DNA of 64,000 bases, from the NCBI RefSeq assembly GCF_014652095.1, contig NZ_BMYD01000004.1:1-64000 (forward strand), given 5' to 3'. Source of the DNA: Cognatilysobacter bugurensis (GTDB taxonomy: Bacteria; Pseudomonadota; Gammaproteobacteria; Xanthomonadales; Xanthomonadaceae). Each line of letters opens with the position of its first letter. Position 1 is the stretch's first letter. This document shows, in pieces, positions 25,978-36,728 of this stretch. The notes beneath the pieces were generated by a model. The model worked only from the letters and a program-made list of their open reading frames with translations. It was not told the origin of the DNA and ran no database searches. Made by a program: the position numbers and the translations under genes.

Positions 25978-28413
25978 ATGACCGCACCGTCCACCGCCGT
26001 CGCCGAAGCCGCGACCGCCGCCTCCTCTCCACTGCCCACGCCGGCCGATCCGCCCGGCTTCGTGCTGACGCCGCCCGCGGCCAGCGTGTCGATGACCGTC
26101 ACCAAGCGCAGCGGCCGGCGCGAGACCGTCGATCTCAACAAGATCGTTCGCGCGGTGACGCGCTGCTGCGACGGTCTGCACGCGGTCGACCCGATGCGCG
26201 TGGCCACGCGCACGATCTCCGGCCTCTACGACGGCGCGAGCACGCGCGAGCTCGACGAGCTGTCGATCCGCACCGCCGCGCTGCTGACCGCGGAGGAGCC
26301 CGAGTACGGCCGCCTCGCCGCGCACTTGCTCGCGAACGTGATCGGCAAGGAGGTCGAAGGCCAGGAGATCCACGCGTTCTCGCAATCAGTCCAGCGCGGG
26401 CACGAGCTCGGGCTCATCAACGCGCGCTTGCTCGGCTTCGTGCAGGCACATGCGCGCAAGCTCAACGATGCAATCGACCTGTCGCTCGACCGCCGCTTCG
26501 ATTACTTCGGCCTGCGCACGCTCTACGACCGCTACCTGCTGCGCCACCCGACCGCGCGCACCGTGATCGAAACGCCGCAGCAGTTCTTCATGCGCATCGC
26601 CTGCGCGCTGAGCACGGACGTGACCGACGCGCTCGCGCTGTACCGGCGCATGGCGCAGCTCGACTACCTGCCGAGCTCGCCGACCTTGTTCAACGCCGGC
26701 ACCTCGCACGAGCAGCTCTCGAGCTGCTTCCTGCTCGATTCGCCCGACGACTCGCTCGAGGGCATCTACAAGCGCTACACCGACATCGCCAAGCTCAGCA
26801 AGTTCAGCGGCGGCATCGGCGTGAGCTGGACGCGCGTGCGCTCGCAGGGCGCATTGATCCGCTCCACGAACGGGCTGAGCAACGGCATCGTGCCGTGGCT
26901 CAAGACGCTCGATGCGTCCGTTGCGGCGGTCAACCAGGGCGGCAAGCGCAAGGGCGCGGCCTGCGTGTACCTCGAGCCCTGGCACGCCGACGTCGAGGCC
27001 TTCCTCGAGCTGCGCGACAACACCGGCGACGAGGCGCGCCGCACGTATCACCTGAACCTCGCGAACTGGATCCCCGACGAATTCATGCGCCGCGTCGAGG
27101 CCGACGGCCCGTGGTCGCTGTTCGACCCGGCGCGCGTGCCGCAGCTGACCGACCTGTGGGGCGAGGCGTTCGACGCGGCCTACCGCGCGGCCGAAGCGGC
27201 CGGGCTCGCGACGAAGACCGTCAAGGCACGCGATCTGTACGCGCGGATGATGCGCACGCTTGCGCAGACGGGCAACGGCTGGATGAACTTCAAGGACAAG
27301 GCGAACCGCGCCTGCAACCAGACGCTGCGCGAAGGCCACGTCGTGCACCTGTCGAACCTGTGCACCGAGATCCTCGAGGTGACCTCGCAGGACGAGACCG
27401 CAGTGTGCAACCTCGGCTCGGTCAATCTCGCCCATCACGTCGACGACGCCGACGGCCGCATCACCTTCGATTTCGACAAGCTCGCCGAGACCGTGCGCCT
27501 CGCGGTGCGTCAGCTCGACCGCGTGATCGACCTCAACTTCTATCCGATCGAAACCGCGCGCCGCGCGAACCTGCGCTGGCGCCCGGTCGGGCTCGGCGTG
27601 ATGGGCCTGCAGGACGTGTTCTTCCGCATGCGCCTACCGTTCGACTCGGACGCGGCGCGCGCGCTGTCGCGCGAGATCGCCGAGGCGATCTATTACCACG
27701 CGCTGTCGGCCTCGAACGAACTCGCGCTCGAGCACGGTCCGCACCCGGGCTTCGACGACACGCGCGCCGCGCACGGCGAGCTGCAGTTCGACGCCTGGGG
27801 CATCGTGCCGGCCGACACTGCGCGCTGGGGCGCGCTGCGCGGCCGCATCCGCGCGCACGGCCTGCGCAATTCGCTGCTCGTCGCGATCGCGCCGACCGCG
27901 ACGATCGCCTCGATCGCCGGCTGCTACGAATGCATCGAGCCGCAGGTGAGCAACCTGTTCAAGCGCGAGACGCTCTCAGGCGACTTCCTCGTCGTGAATC
28001 GACACCTCGTCGACGAGCTCAAGACGCTCGGCCTGTGGACGGCGTCGATGCGCGACCGCATCAAGCTTGCCGAAGGCTCGGTGCAAGGCATCGACGAGAT
28101 CCCCGACACGCTGCGGCAGGTCTACCGCACCGCCTGGGAATTGCCGATGCGTTCGCTCATCGACATGGCCGCCGACCGCGGCGCGTTCATCGACCAGAGC
28201 CAGTCGCTGAACCTTTTCATCGAGACGCCAACGATCGGCGCGATGAGCTCGATGTACATGTACGCGTGGAAAAGAGGGCTGAAAACGACGTATTACCTGC
28301 GCTCTCGCCCGGCCACGCGCATCGCGAAGGCGACGATCGGTGCCGCGCCCTCGCCCGCCGCGGCAATCGCCTGCTCACTCGAGAACCCCGAATCCTGCGA
28401 GGCCTGCCAGTGA
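25978..28413 (+). CDS. nrdA: Class I ribonucleoside-diphosphate reductase, alpha subunit
   Basis: This 811-residue catalytic subunit reduces ribonucleoside diphosphates to deoxyribonucleotides. After about 35 variable residues there is an ATP-cone (about 38-125), so dATP inhibition is likely. Active-site residues are Cys250 (LSSCFLLD), Asn460-Cys462-Glu464 (SNLCTEI) and Cys477 (VCNLGSVNL). A YY pair lies near the end (TTYYLRS), and the thioredoxin-reducible C-terminal pair is Cys807/Cys810 (SCEACQ). ATG 25978 has GGAG upstream and follows a 440-base riboswitch leader. The stop overlaps the nrdB GTG (GTGA). The adjacent beta subunit makes this class I, so it does not use B12 as cofactor. Confidence 0.96.
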   Translation: MTAPSTAVAEAATAASSPLPTPADPPGFVLTPPAASVSMTVTKRSGRRETVDLNKIVRAVTRCCDGLHAVDPMRVATRTISGLYDGASTRELDELSIRTAALLTAEEPEYGRLAAHLLANVIGKEVEGQEIHAFSQSVQRGHELGLINARLLGFVQAHARKLNDAIDLSLDRRFDYFGLRTLYDRYLLRHPTARTVIETPQQFFMRIACALSTDVTDALALYRRMAQLDYLPSSPTLFNAGTSHEQLSSCFLLDSPDDSLEGIYKRYTDIAKLSKFSGGIGVSWTRVRSQGALIRSTNGLSNGIVPWLKTLDASVAAVNQGGKRKGAACVYLEPWHADVEAFLELRDNTGDEARRTYHLNLANWIPDEFMRRVEADGPWSLFDPARVPQLTDLWGEAFDAAYRAAEAAGLATKTVKARDLYARMMRTLAQTGNGWMNFKDKANRACNQTLREGHVVHLSNLCTEILEVTSQDETAVCNLGSVNLAHHVDDADGRITFDFDKLAETVRLAVRQLDRVIDLNFYPIETARRANLRWRPVGLGVMGLQDVFFRMRLPFDSDAARALSREIAEAIYYHALSASNELALEHGPHPGFDDTRAAHGELQFDAWGIVPADTARWGALRGRIRAHGLRNSLLVAIAPTATIASIAGCYECIEPQVSNLFKRETLSGDFLVVNRHLVDELKTLGLWTASMRDRIKLAEGSVQGIDEIPDTLRQVYRTAWELPMRSLIDMAADRGAFIDQSQSLNLFIETPTIGAMSSMYMYAWKRGLKTTYYLRSRPATRIAKATIGAAPSPAAAIACSLENPESCEACQ

Positions 28414-29420
28414 GCACACCGCACCTGCTCGACCCGGGCTTCAACCTCACGCTGCGCCCGATGCGCTATCCGCGCTTCTACGAGATGTACCGGGAGGCGA
28501 TCCGCAACACCTGGACCGTGGAGGAAGTCGATTTCTCGATCGACGTCGCCGACCTCGCGCACAAGCTCGGCCCGGCCGAGCGCCACCTCGTCGAGCGGCT
28601 CGTTGCGTTCTTCGCGACCGGCGACTCGATCGTCGCGAACAACCTCGTGCTCAACCTCTACCAGCACATCAACGCGCCCGAAGCGCGCATGTACCTCTCG
28701 CGCCAGCTCTACGAGGAAGCGCTGCACGTGCAGTTCTACCTCACCCTGCTCGACACCTACCTGCCCGACCCGGCCGCGCGGGCGAAGGCGTTCGATGCCA
28801 TCGAAAACATCCCGTCGATCCGCGCGAAGGCGGACTTCTGCTTCCGCTGGATGGACTCGATCGACGGGCTCGACCGGCTCGACGATGCATCGCATCGCCG
28901 GCAGTTCCTGCTCAACCTGATCTGCTTCGCGTGCTGCATCGAAGGGCTGTTCTTCTTCGCCGCGTTCGCCTACGTGTACTACCTCCGCTCGCGCGGGCTG
29001 CTGCACGGGCTCGCCGCCGGCACGAGCTGGGTGTTCCGCGACGAGAGCGGGCACATGGCGTTCGCGTTCGAGGTGATCCGCACGGTGCGCGCCGAGGAGC
29101 CCGCTCTGTTCGATGCCACGCTGGCGCGCGACGTAGTGCGCATGCTCGAAGAAGCGGTCGAGTGCGAGATGGCGTTCGCGCAGGACGTGCTCTCCGGCGG
29201 TGTCGCCGGGCTGTCGCCGACGGACATGCGCGCCTACCTGCAGTACACGGCCGACCAGCGCCTCGCGCAGCTCGGCATGCCAAAGCACTTTGGCGCTAGC
29301 AACCCGTTCGCGTTCATGGACCTGCAGGACGTGCAGGAGGTGACGAACTTCTTCGAGCGGCGCGTGTCCGCGTACCAGGTCGGCGTGCAGGGCGAGGTCG
29401 CGTTCGATGCCGCATTCTGA
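28410..29420 (+). CDS. nrdB: Class I ribonucleoside-diphosphate reductase, beta subunit
   Basis: This 336-residue ferritin-like subunit houses the metal-radical cofactor. All six ligand positions are present and correctly spaced relative to E. coli: Asp72, Glu103, His106, Glu178, Glu212 and His215. Tyr110, four residues after the first ligand histidine, corresponds to the radical tyrosine, so a tyrosyl-radical di-metal enzyme is likely, not the tyrosine-lacking class Ic. The GTG start overlaps the nrdA stop, with GAGG seven bases upstream. The last 14 bases overlap the thioesterase gene. Confidence 0.95.
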   Translation: MSTPHLLDPGFNLTLRPMRYPRFYEMYREAIRNTWTVEEVDFSIDVADLAHKLGPAERHLVERLVAFFATGDSIVANNLVLNLYQHINAPEARMYLSRQLYEEALHVQFYLTLLDTYLPDPAARAKAFDAIENIPSIRAKADFCFRWMDSIDGLDRLDDASHRRQFLLNLICFACCIEGLFFFAAFAYVYYLRSRGLLHGLAAGTSWVFRDESGHMAFAFEVIRTVRAEEPALFDATLARDVVRMLEEAVECEMAFAQDVLSGGVAGLSPTDMRAYLQYTADQRLAQLGMPKHFGASNPFAFMDLQDVQEVTNFFERRVSAYQVGVQGEVAFDAAF

Positions 29421-29847
29421 GCTCTCGTCGAACCGGCCGCCCGAAGCGACGATGACCGAGATGGTGTTCCCTGACCACACCAACCACCTCGGCACGTTGT
29501 TCGGCGGGCAGGCTCTGGCGTGGATGGACAAGGCCGCGTTCATCGCGGCCACGCGGCATGCGCGTCGCGTGGTCGTCACCGCGCGCTCGGATCGCGTCGA
29601 TTTCCACACCGCGGTGCCGGCCGGTGCGCTGGTGCGGCTCACGGCGCGCGTCGTCGCAACGGGGCGCAGTTCGATGCAGGTCGACGTCGAGATGCACGCC
29701 GAGGACCCGCTGCGAGGCGACTGCACGCTCGCCACGCGCGGGTGCTTCACGATGGTCGCGCTCGACGGCGACGGACGGCCCACCGCGGTGCCGCCGCTCG
29801 ACGTCGAGACGTCGCAGGAGGCACGCGAAGGACCAGCGCGAGCATAG
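29407..29847 (+). CDS. Acyl-CoA thioesterase, hotdog fold (YciA-like)
   Basis: This 146-residue single hotdog domain contains the motif NHLGTLFGGQALAWMDKAAF, where the Asp after GG-x5 is the usual catalytic acid of the YciA/BFIT group. The RSDRVDFHTAVPAGALVRL strand is also typical. Such enzymes hydrolyse broad-range acyl-CoAs in the cytoplasm. The ATG at 29407 overlaps the end of nrdB by 14 bases, so it is probably the third gene of that operon and may fall under the same riboswitch. An internal ATG at 29452 would cut off the first strand. A link to nucleotide reduction is not obvious. Confidence 0.85.
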   Translation: MPHSELSSNRPPEATMTEMVFPDHTNHLGTLFGGQALAWMDKAAFIAATRHARRVVVTARSDRVDFHTAVPAGALVRLTARVVATGRSSMQVDVEMHAEDPLRGDCTLATRGCFTMVALDGDGRPTAVPPLDVETSQEAREGPARA

Positions 29848-29926
29848 TCTCCGGATGCCGGGGCATGGACCGCCCCGTCACGGCACGCTTGGTCTAGTGC
29901 GGCCTTCCCGCTCGACCCCGCACTCC

Positions 29927-31507
29927 ATGCGACTTGCTGTAACCCAGGACGTCATCACCTCCGAGGATCTCGAGCACGGCTCCCGCCGGCTCATGTTCGA
30001 CGCCGCATTCGCGACCATCGTGGGCACGCTCAACAGCGGCGTCGTGCTCGTCGCCTATGCGCTCATGCTCGGTGCGTCGTCGACGGTGATCGGCATCCTT
30101 GCGGCGATTCCGTTCCTCACGCAGCTGCTGCAGGCCCCTGCGGTGCTGCTGATCGAACGGATCCGCTCGCGCCGACTGGTGTCGATCATCGCGCTGTTCG
30201 CCGCGCGGCTTGCCCTGCCACTGATGGCCGTGCTCGGGTTCATCGAGAGCAAGACGCTTGCGCTGACGTTGCTCGTGGTTGCCGAGACCGTGCACTGCGC
30301 GTTCAATGCCGTCGGCGCCTGCGGCTGGAACTCGTGGATCCGCGACCTGATCCCCGAGGAACGCATGGGCGCGTTCTTCGCGCGGCGCACGATCTGGGCC
30401 ACGATGCTGGGCATCGTCGGCACCGGCCTTGCCGCAGGGGCGCTGCACTTTGCCGACCCGGTCGGCGGCGGCGGCAGTCCGATGGCGTTCGCGATCCTGT
30501 ACTTGATCGGCTTCGTCTCCAGCCTGTTCAGCACCTGGCAGCTTGCCAAGGTGCCCGAGCCGTCGATGCCGGCGCCAGTGCCCGGCCGCCGGCTGCGCAA
30601 CCTGTTCGCGCAGCCGTTCAAGGACAAGGACTTCGTTAGTCTCATGCGGTTCTTCGCGTCGTGGAACTTCGCGGTGAATCTCGCCGCACCGTTCTTCACG
30701 GTGTTCATGATCAAGCAGCTCGGCTACTCGGCCGGCTTCGTGCTCATGATGAGCATCGTCAGCCAGCTCGCGAACATCGTCGTGCTGCGGGTCTGGGGCC
30801 AGCTTTCGGACCGCTTCACGAACAAGACCGTGCTGACGTTCGCCTCGCCTGCATTCATCGCCTGCATCGCCGCGATGGCGCTGGCCGGCGAGATCGGCGA
30901 CCGCGCCTGGACGACCGCCTACCTCACCGTGCTGCACGTGCTCATGGGCATGACCTCGGCCGGCGTGGCGCTCGCATCGAGCGCGATCGGACTCAAGCTT
31001 GCACCGCGCGGCGCCGCCAGCGCGTATCTCGCGACCAATGCGCTGATCACGTCGCTGGCCGCCGGCATCGCGCCGCTGCTCGGCGGGTCGGTCGCCGCGT
31101 TCTTCGAGCGCCGCCAGTTGAGCCTGAATCTCGAATGGCGCGCGCCCGACGGCACGCTCGAGCTGATCGGCCTGTCGATCGGCTGGTGGCAGTTCTTCTT
31201 CCTCGGCTCGGCGCTGCTCGGCCTGTATTCGCTGCATCGGCTCTCGCTCGTGCGCGAGGAAGGCGAGGTGCCGCGGCGCGAGATGGTGCAGCACGTGCTC
31301 AACGTCGCGCGGCGCGGCGTGCGCAATGCGTCCACCGTGGCCGGACTCCGTGCAGCGGTCGCGTTCCCGGGCGGGCGCATCATCCAGGAGCGCCGGCAGG
31401 TGCGTACGCGTGCCGAGGGTGATGACCGACGCGAGCAACGCAGCGAGCGGCGCAGCGGCGACCGTCGTGAACACGACGGGGACCGTCGCGAACCGCGAGC
31501 CGCCTAG
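29927..31507 (+). CDS. MFS transporter with a charged C-terminal tail
   Basis: This 526-residue protein has about 12 transmembrane helices in two halves. The first half carries VIGILAAIPFLTQLLQAP and the intracellular basic IERIRSRR; the second half starts near FVSLMRFFASWNFAVNLA. It has the general shape of major facilitator exporters. The last 35 or so residues are strongly basic and acidic, with repeated DRRE/GDRRE units (DDRREQR, SGDRREHDGDRRE), probably a cytoplasmic disordered tail. Substrate unknown. It starts 79 bases after the thioesterase stop. A bidirectional terminator follows. Confidence 0.85.
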   Translation: MRLAVTQDVITSEDLEHGSRRLMFDAAFATIVGTLNSGVVLVAYALMLGASSTVIGILAAIPFLTQLLQAPAVLLIERIRSRRLVSIIALFAARLALPLMAVLGFIESKTLALTLLVVAETVHCAFNAVGACGWNSWIRDLIPEERMGAFFARRTIWATMLGIVGTGLAAGALHFADPVGGGGSPMAFAILYLIGFVSSLFSTWQLAKVPEPSMPAPVPGRRLRNLFAQPFKDKDFVSLMRFFASWNFAVNLAAPFFTVFMIKQLGYSAGFVLMMSIVSQLANIVVLRVWGQLSDRFTNKTVLTFASPAFIACIAAMALAGEIGDRAWTTAYLTVLHVLMGMTSAGVALASSAIGLKLAPRGAASAYLATNALITSLAAGIAPLLGGSVAAFFERRQLSLNLEWRAPDGTLELIGLSIGWWQFFFLGSALLGLYSLHRLSLVREEGEVPRREMVQHVLNVARRGVRNASTVAGLRAAVAFPGGRIIQERRQVRTRAEGDDRREQRSERRSGDRREHDGDRREPRAA

Positions 31508-31536
31508 CGGCAGGCGCGTATCGCGTGGCGCCAACG

Positions 31537-31566
31537 AAAAAGCCCCGCAGATGCGGGGCTTTCTTT
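31537..31566. terminator. Bidirectional intrinsic terminator between the MFS gene and gap
   Basis: The GCCCCGCA/TGCGGGGC stem is flanked by A-rich and T-rich arms (five A at left, CTTTCTTT at right). It serves the + strand transporter and the - strand gap gene. Confidence 0.88.
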
Positions 31567-31585
31567 CATGCGAGACCCGACAGCC

Positions 31586-32737
<1,152 letters not shown>

Positions 32738-32806
32738 TCAGCGGCTGCCGGCAGCCCCCCACTTCCGGCACGGCCGGCGGTCATGTTCGACCGATATGAT
32801 GCATGG

Positions 32807-33646
32807 ATGAATCGATATCTCGCCCCGTTCGCCGCCCTCGTCCTGGTCGCCGCGTCCACGCCTGCCCTGGCCTGGAGCGCGCTCGGCCACCGCCTCGTCG
32901 GCGAACTCGCCGAGCGCCAGCTCTCGCCGGAGGCGAAGGCCGAGGTCGCGCGCCTGCTCGCGGGCGAGAAGGAACCCACGCTCGCGGGGGTGTCGACCTG
33001 GGCCGACGAGCTGCGTTCGAGCAGCCCCGAAGCGTTCAAGCGCACGGCGCCCTGGCATTACGTGAAGCTCTCGGAAGGCACCTGCCGGTTCGAGCGCGCG
33101 CGCGAGTGCAAGGACGGCGACTGCGTGATCGGCGCGATCGAGGCGCAGCGCGACATCCTGGCCGACGCCGCGCAGCCGCTCGAAGCGCGCCGCGACGCAC
33201 TGAAGTTCCTCGTGCATTTCGTCGGCGACGTGCACCAGCCGATGCACGCGAACCACCGCGACGACAAGGGCGGCAACGACTACCAGATCAGCCTGCGCAC
33301 GCCGCTCCAGCCGGAGGAATACGCGCGCAAGCATTACGCCGACGGCGTGATGGGCACGAACCTGCATTCGATCTGGGACTACTACCTGCTCGCCTCGCGC
33401 GGCCTGGACTTCGACGCGTACGCCGACCGGCTCGCGACGCCATGGCCGCCGAAGAAGACGCCGATCGGCGCGCCGGCAGCGTGGGCGACCGAATCGTGCG
33501 GGTATGTCGAGGCGCAGAAGATCTACCCGAAGTCGCACAAGCTCGATCACCGCTACCTCGACGCAAAGCGTCCGCTCGCGGAGCAGCGCGTGCGCCAGGG
33601 TGCGCACCGGCTCGCGACGCTGCTCAACGAGTCGCTCGCCCGCTGA
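32807..33646 (+). CDS. Exported S1/P1-type zinc nuclease
   Basis: This 279-residue protein has a signal peptide of 22 residues ending PALA. The mature protein then begins with Trp23, and S1/P1 nucleases need this N-terminal Trp as a zinc ligand. Other ligands are visible: His28 (WSALGH), the Asp in STWADE, the His in APWHYVKL, HFVGDVHQPMH, and NLHSIWD. The set for a trinuclear zinc site is complete. Such enzymes cut single-stranded DNA and RNA, here in the periplasm or outside. ATG 32807 is chosen because it places the signal peptide correctly; an ATG at 32783 is possible. It lies about 100 bases downstream of a 20-G tract. Confidence 0.92.
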   Translation: MNRYLAPFAALVLVAASTPALAWSALGHRLVGELAERQLSPEAKAEVARLLAGEKEPTLAGVSTWADELRSSSPEAFKRTAPWHYVKLSEGTCRFERARECKDGDCVIGAIEAQRDILADAAQPLEARRDALKFLVHFVGDVHQPMHANHRDDKGGNDYQISLRTPLQPEEYARKHYADGVMGTNLHSIWDYYLLASRGLDFDAYADRLATPWPPKKTPIGAPAAWATESCGYVEAQKIYPKSHKLDHRYLDAKRPLAEQRVRQGAHRLATLLNESLAR

Positions 33647-33697
33647 TCGCGGCGCGCGCCACCCCGCCGGACGCATGAGCAGGCCCGGGGCGGCGGG

Positions 33698-34447
33698 ATG
33701 ATCGACGCGGCCTGGCTGCTTGCGGCGGCGTTCGTGATCGTCGCCGCGCTGTACTCGTCGGTCGGCCACGCCGGCGCGAGCGGCTATATCGCCGCGATGG
33801 CGTTGATCGGCTTTGCGCCCGAGCAGGTGCGCCCGACCGCGCTCGCACTGAATCTGCTCGTCGGCGCGATCGGCCTGGTGCGGTTTGCGCGCGCCGGCCA
33901 CGTTCGCTGGCGCAACATCGCGCCGTTCGTGCTCGCTTCGGCGCCGGCGGCGTACTTCGCCGCCCGCGTGAAGCTGCCGTCCGACAGCTACTCCCTGCTG
34001 CTCGGCCTCGTGTTGCTGGTTGCCGCGATCGGCGTGTTCCGGCAGGCCGGCCGCGCCGAGCGCGAGGATGCGGAAGCGACGGGCCGGCGCGTGCCGTGGT
34101 CGATCGGCCTGCTCGTCGGCGGCATGATCGGCGTGCTCAGCGGGTTGACCGGCACCGGCGGCGCAATCTTCCTCACGCCGCTGCTCTTGTTCGCGCACTG
34201 GATGCCGACGCGCGAGGCGAGCGGCACCTCGGTCGCGTTCGTGTGGATCAACTCGCTGACCGCACTGGCCGGCCTGCTGCAATCGAGCGGGACGCTGCCG
34301 ACGGCGTTGCCGCTGTGGCTCGGCGCCGTCGCAGTCGGCGCGTTGCTCGGCACGCAGCTCGGACTGAAGTGGTTGCCCGTGCCCACGCTGCGCCGCGCGC
34401 TGGGCGTCGTACTGCTGATCGCCGCGGGCAAGCTGCTGTTCGCCTGA
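33698..34447 (+). CDS. TauE/SafE (YfcA) family membrane permease
   Basis: This 249-residue protein has about eight transmembrane helices in two repeats. The first has SSVGHAGASGYIAAMALIG and the second GVLSGLTGTGGAIFLTPLL, the paired glycine-rich motifs of the family. Some members export sulfite or sulfoacetate or other sulfur compounds, and many are uncharacterised. It begins 51 bases after the nuclease stop in the same direction, so the two may be co-transcribed, but no sulfur metabolism gene is nearby. Confidence 0.88.
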   Translation: MIDAAWLLAAAFVIVAALYSSVGHAGASGYIAAMALIGFAPEQVRPTALALNLLVGAIGLVRFARAGHVRWRNIAPFVLASAPAAYFAARVKLPSDSYSLLLGLVLLVAAIGVFRQAGRAEREDAEATGRRVPWSIGLLVGGMIGVLSGLTGTGGAIFLTPLLLFAHWMPTREASGTSVAFVWINSLTALAGLLQSSGTLPTALPLWLGAVAVGALLGTQLGLKWLPVPTLRRALGVVLLIAAGKLLFA

Positions 34448-34494
34448 TCACGCGGTCGATCGCTGCGCCTCGAACCGGCAGCCGACGCGACCCT

Positions 34495-34530
34495 GAAAAA
34501 AGAAAGGCGACCGAAGCCGCCTTTCTTCCG
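34495..34530. terminator. Intrinsic terminator between the permease gene and tkt
   Basis: AAGAAAGGCG pairs with CGCCTTTCTT around an 8-base loop. On the minus strand the stem is followed by a run of T, making it a strong terminator for tkt. On the plus strand the tail is weaker (TTCCG). Confidence 0.85.
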
Positions 34531-34544
34531 TGCGTTGAAACCGC

Positions 34545-36551
34545 TCAGCCCAGCGAGCGGGCGACCTCAACCACGCGCTCGACCGTGAAGCCGAAGTGCG
34601 GGAACAGCTTCTCCGCCGGGGCGCTCGCACCGAACGTATCGATCCCGATCACTGCGCCGTCGAGCCCCACGTAGCTGTGCCAGAAGCCGGTGACGCCGGC
34701 CTCGATCGCCACGCGACGCCGCACGTTGCGCGGCAGCACCGACTCGCGGTACTCGGCGCTCTGGCGGTTGAACACGTCCGTGCTGGGCATCGACACCACG
34801 CGCACGCGGTCGCCGAGCTGCTCGGCAGCCTGCATCGCCAGGCCGACTTCCGAACCGGTCGCAATGAGGATGATCTCGGGCGTGCCGGCCGCGTCCTTGA
34901 GCACGTAACCGCCGCGCGCGATGTCGGCGACCTGCGCTTCGCTGCGCGCCTGGTGCGGCAGGTTCTGGCGCGAGAACACGAGGCAGCTGGGCCCGTCATT
35001 GCGCACGATCGCCTGCTTCCACGCCACGGCCGATTCGACCGCGTCGCACGGGCGCCACACGTCGTTCTCGGGGATGTAGCGCAACGAGGCGAGGTGCTCG
35101 ATCGGCTGGTGGGTCGGGCCGTCTTCGCCGAGGCCGATCGAATCGTGCGTGTAGACGTGGATCGCATGCGCACCCATGAGCGCGCTCATGCGCACGCCGT
35201 TGCGCGCGTAGTCGCTGAACACGAGGAACGTGGCGTCGTACGGAATGAAGCCGCCGTGCAGTTCCAGGCCGTTGTTGATCGCGGTCATCGCGAACTCGCG
35301 CACGCCGAAGTAGACGTAGTTCGCGTTCGGATCGTCGGTGGCAACGGACTTGCTGCCCTTCCACAGGGTCAGGTTCGAGTGCGCAAGGTCGGCGCTGCCG
35401 CCGATGAGCTCGGGCAGCAGCGGGGCGAACGTCTCGATCGCCATCTGCGAGGCCTTGCGCGACGCGACGGTCGGGCCGTCGGCCTGCAGCTTCGCGATGT
35501 ACGTATCGGCCTGCGCGATGAAGTCCGCCGGCAGCTCGCCGCGGATGCGGCGCGAGAATTCGGCCGCCGCTTCAGGATGCTGCTTCGCGTAGTCGTCGAA
35601 GCGCGCGTTCCACTGTGCTTCGAGTTCCGCGCCGCGCTCGTTCGCGCGCCAGGCGTCGTAGATCGGCTGCGGGATCTCGAACGGACCGTGCGGCCAGTTC
35701 AGCGCCTCGCGCGTCGCGGCGATCTCGTCCTTGCCGAGCGGCGCGCCGTGGCTCGATTCCTTGCCCGCCTTGTTCGGCGAGCCAAAACCAATCGTCGTGC
35801 GGCAGCAGATCAGCGTGGGCTTGTCGGTCGCGGCGAGCGCCTGCTCGATGCCGGCCTTGATCGAATCCGCGTCATGGCCGTCTACGCCGCGCACCACGTG
35901 CCAGCCGTAGGCCTCGAAGCGTGCAGGCGTGTCGTCGGTGAACCAGCCGTCGGTGTTGCCGTCGATGCTGATCTTGTTGTCGTCCCAGAACGCGACGAGC
36001 TTGCCCAGGCCCCAGGTGCCGGCGAGCGAGGCGGCCTCGTGCGAGATGCCTTCCATGAGGCAGCCGTCGCCCATGAACACGAACGTGCGGTGGTCGATGA
36101 GTTCGAATCCGTCGCGGTTGAAGCGCTGCGCGAGCAGCTTCTCGGCGAGCGCGAGGCCGACCGCATTCGCGAACCCTTGGCCTAGCGGACCGGTCGTGGT
36201 TTCCACGCCCGGCGTCATGAAGTTCTCCGGGTGGCCCGGCGTCTTGCTGTCGAGCTGGCGGAAATTGCGGATTTCCTCGATCGGCAGGTCGTAGCCGGCC
36301 AGGTGCAGCAGCGCGTACTGCAGCATCGAGCCGTGGCCGTTCGAGAGGATGAAACGGTCGCGGTTGAACCAGCCCGGGTTGTTCGGGCTGTGGCGCAGGT
36401 GCTCGTTCCAGAGCACCTCGGCAATGTCGGCCATGCCCATCGGCATGCCCGGATGACCGGAATTCGCGGCTTGAACCGCGTCGATGGCGAGAAAACGGAT
36501 GGCGTTGGCGAGATCGCGGCGGCCAGGCTGCGTGGAATCGGCGGTCGTCAT
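34545..36551 (-). CDS. tkt: Transketolase
   Basis: This 668-residue thiamine-diphosphate enzyme moves two-carbon units between sugar phosphates in the pentose phosphate pathway. Visible motifs are [20 protein letters not shown], the substrate-loop [32 protein letters not shown], the cofactor motif [20 protein letters not shown] ending in [25 protein letters not shown], and the central [18 protein letters not shown]. The start is MTTADS at 36551; the upstream ATG at 36599 would add a Pro-rich stretch unlike other transketolases. It is the first of the minus-strand carbon metabolism genes read in that direction. Confidence 0.97.
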   Translation of the reverse strand: MTTADSTQPGRRDLANAIRFLAIDAVQAANSGHPGMPMGMADIAEVLWNEHLRHSPNNPGWFNRDRFILSNGHGSMLQYALLHLAGYDLPIEEIRNFRQLDSKTPGHPENFMTPGVETTTGPLGQGFANAVGLALAEKLLAQRFNRDGFELIDHRTFVFMGDGCLMEGISHEAASLAGTWGLGKLVAFWDDNKISIDGNTDGWFTDDTPARFEAYGWHVVRGVDGHDADSIKAGIEQALAATDKPTLICCRTTIGFGSPNKAGKESSHGAPLGKDEIAATREALNWPHGPFEIPQPIYDAWRANERGAELEAQWNARFDDYAKQHPEAAAEFSRRIRGELPADFIAQADTYIAKLQADGPTVASRKASQMAIETFAPLLPELIGGSADLAHSNLTLWKGSKSVATDDPNANYVYFGVREFAMTAINNGLELHGGFIPYDATFLVFSDYARNGVRMSALMGAHAIHVYTHDSIGLGEDGPTHQPIEHLASLRYIPENDVWRPCDAVESAVAWKQAIVRNDGPSCLVFSRQNLPHQARSEAQVADIARGGYVLKDAAGTPEIILIATGSEVGLAMQAAEQLGDRVRVVSMPSTDVFNRQSAEYRESVLPRNVRRRVAIEAGVTGFWHSYVGLDGAVIGIDTFGASAPAEKLFPHFGFTVERVVEVARSLG

Positions 36552-36728
36552 GGGGATCGTCGGGAGCGGCGGAAGGCGCGCCGGCGGCGCAGGACTCAAC
36601 CGCGCGGGCGGCGCATTGTCCCACCCCGGCGGCGCGCTGTCGCGTCGCGCCGACTTTTCAGGCCCCAGACCCGACGAGATTCATCCCGGCCGCCGACCGC
36701 GACCGCGCGTCACTGCTCCGGCGCGGGC

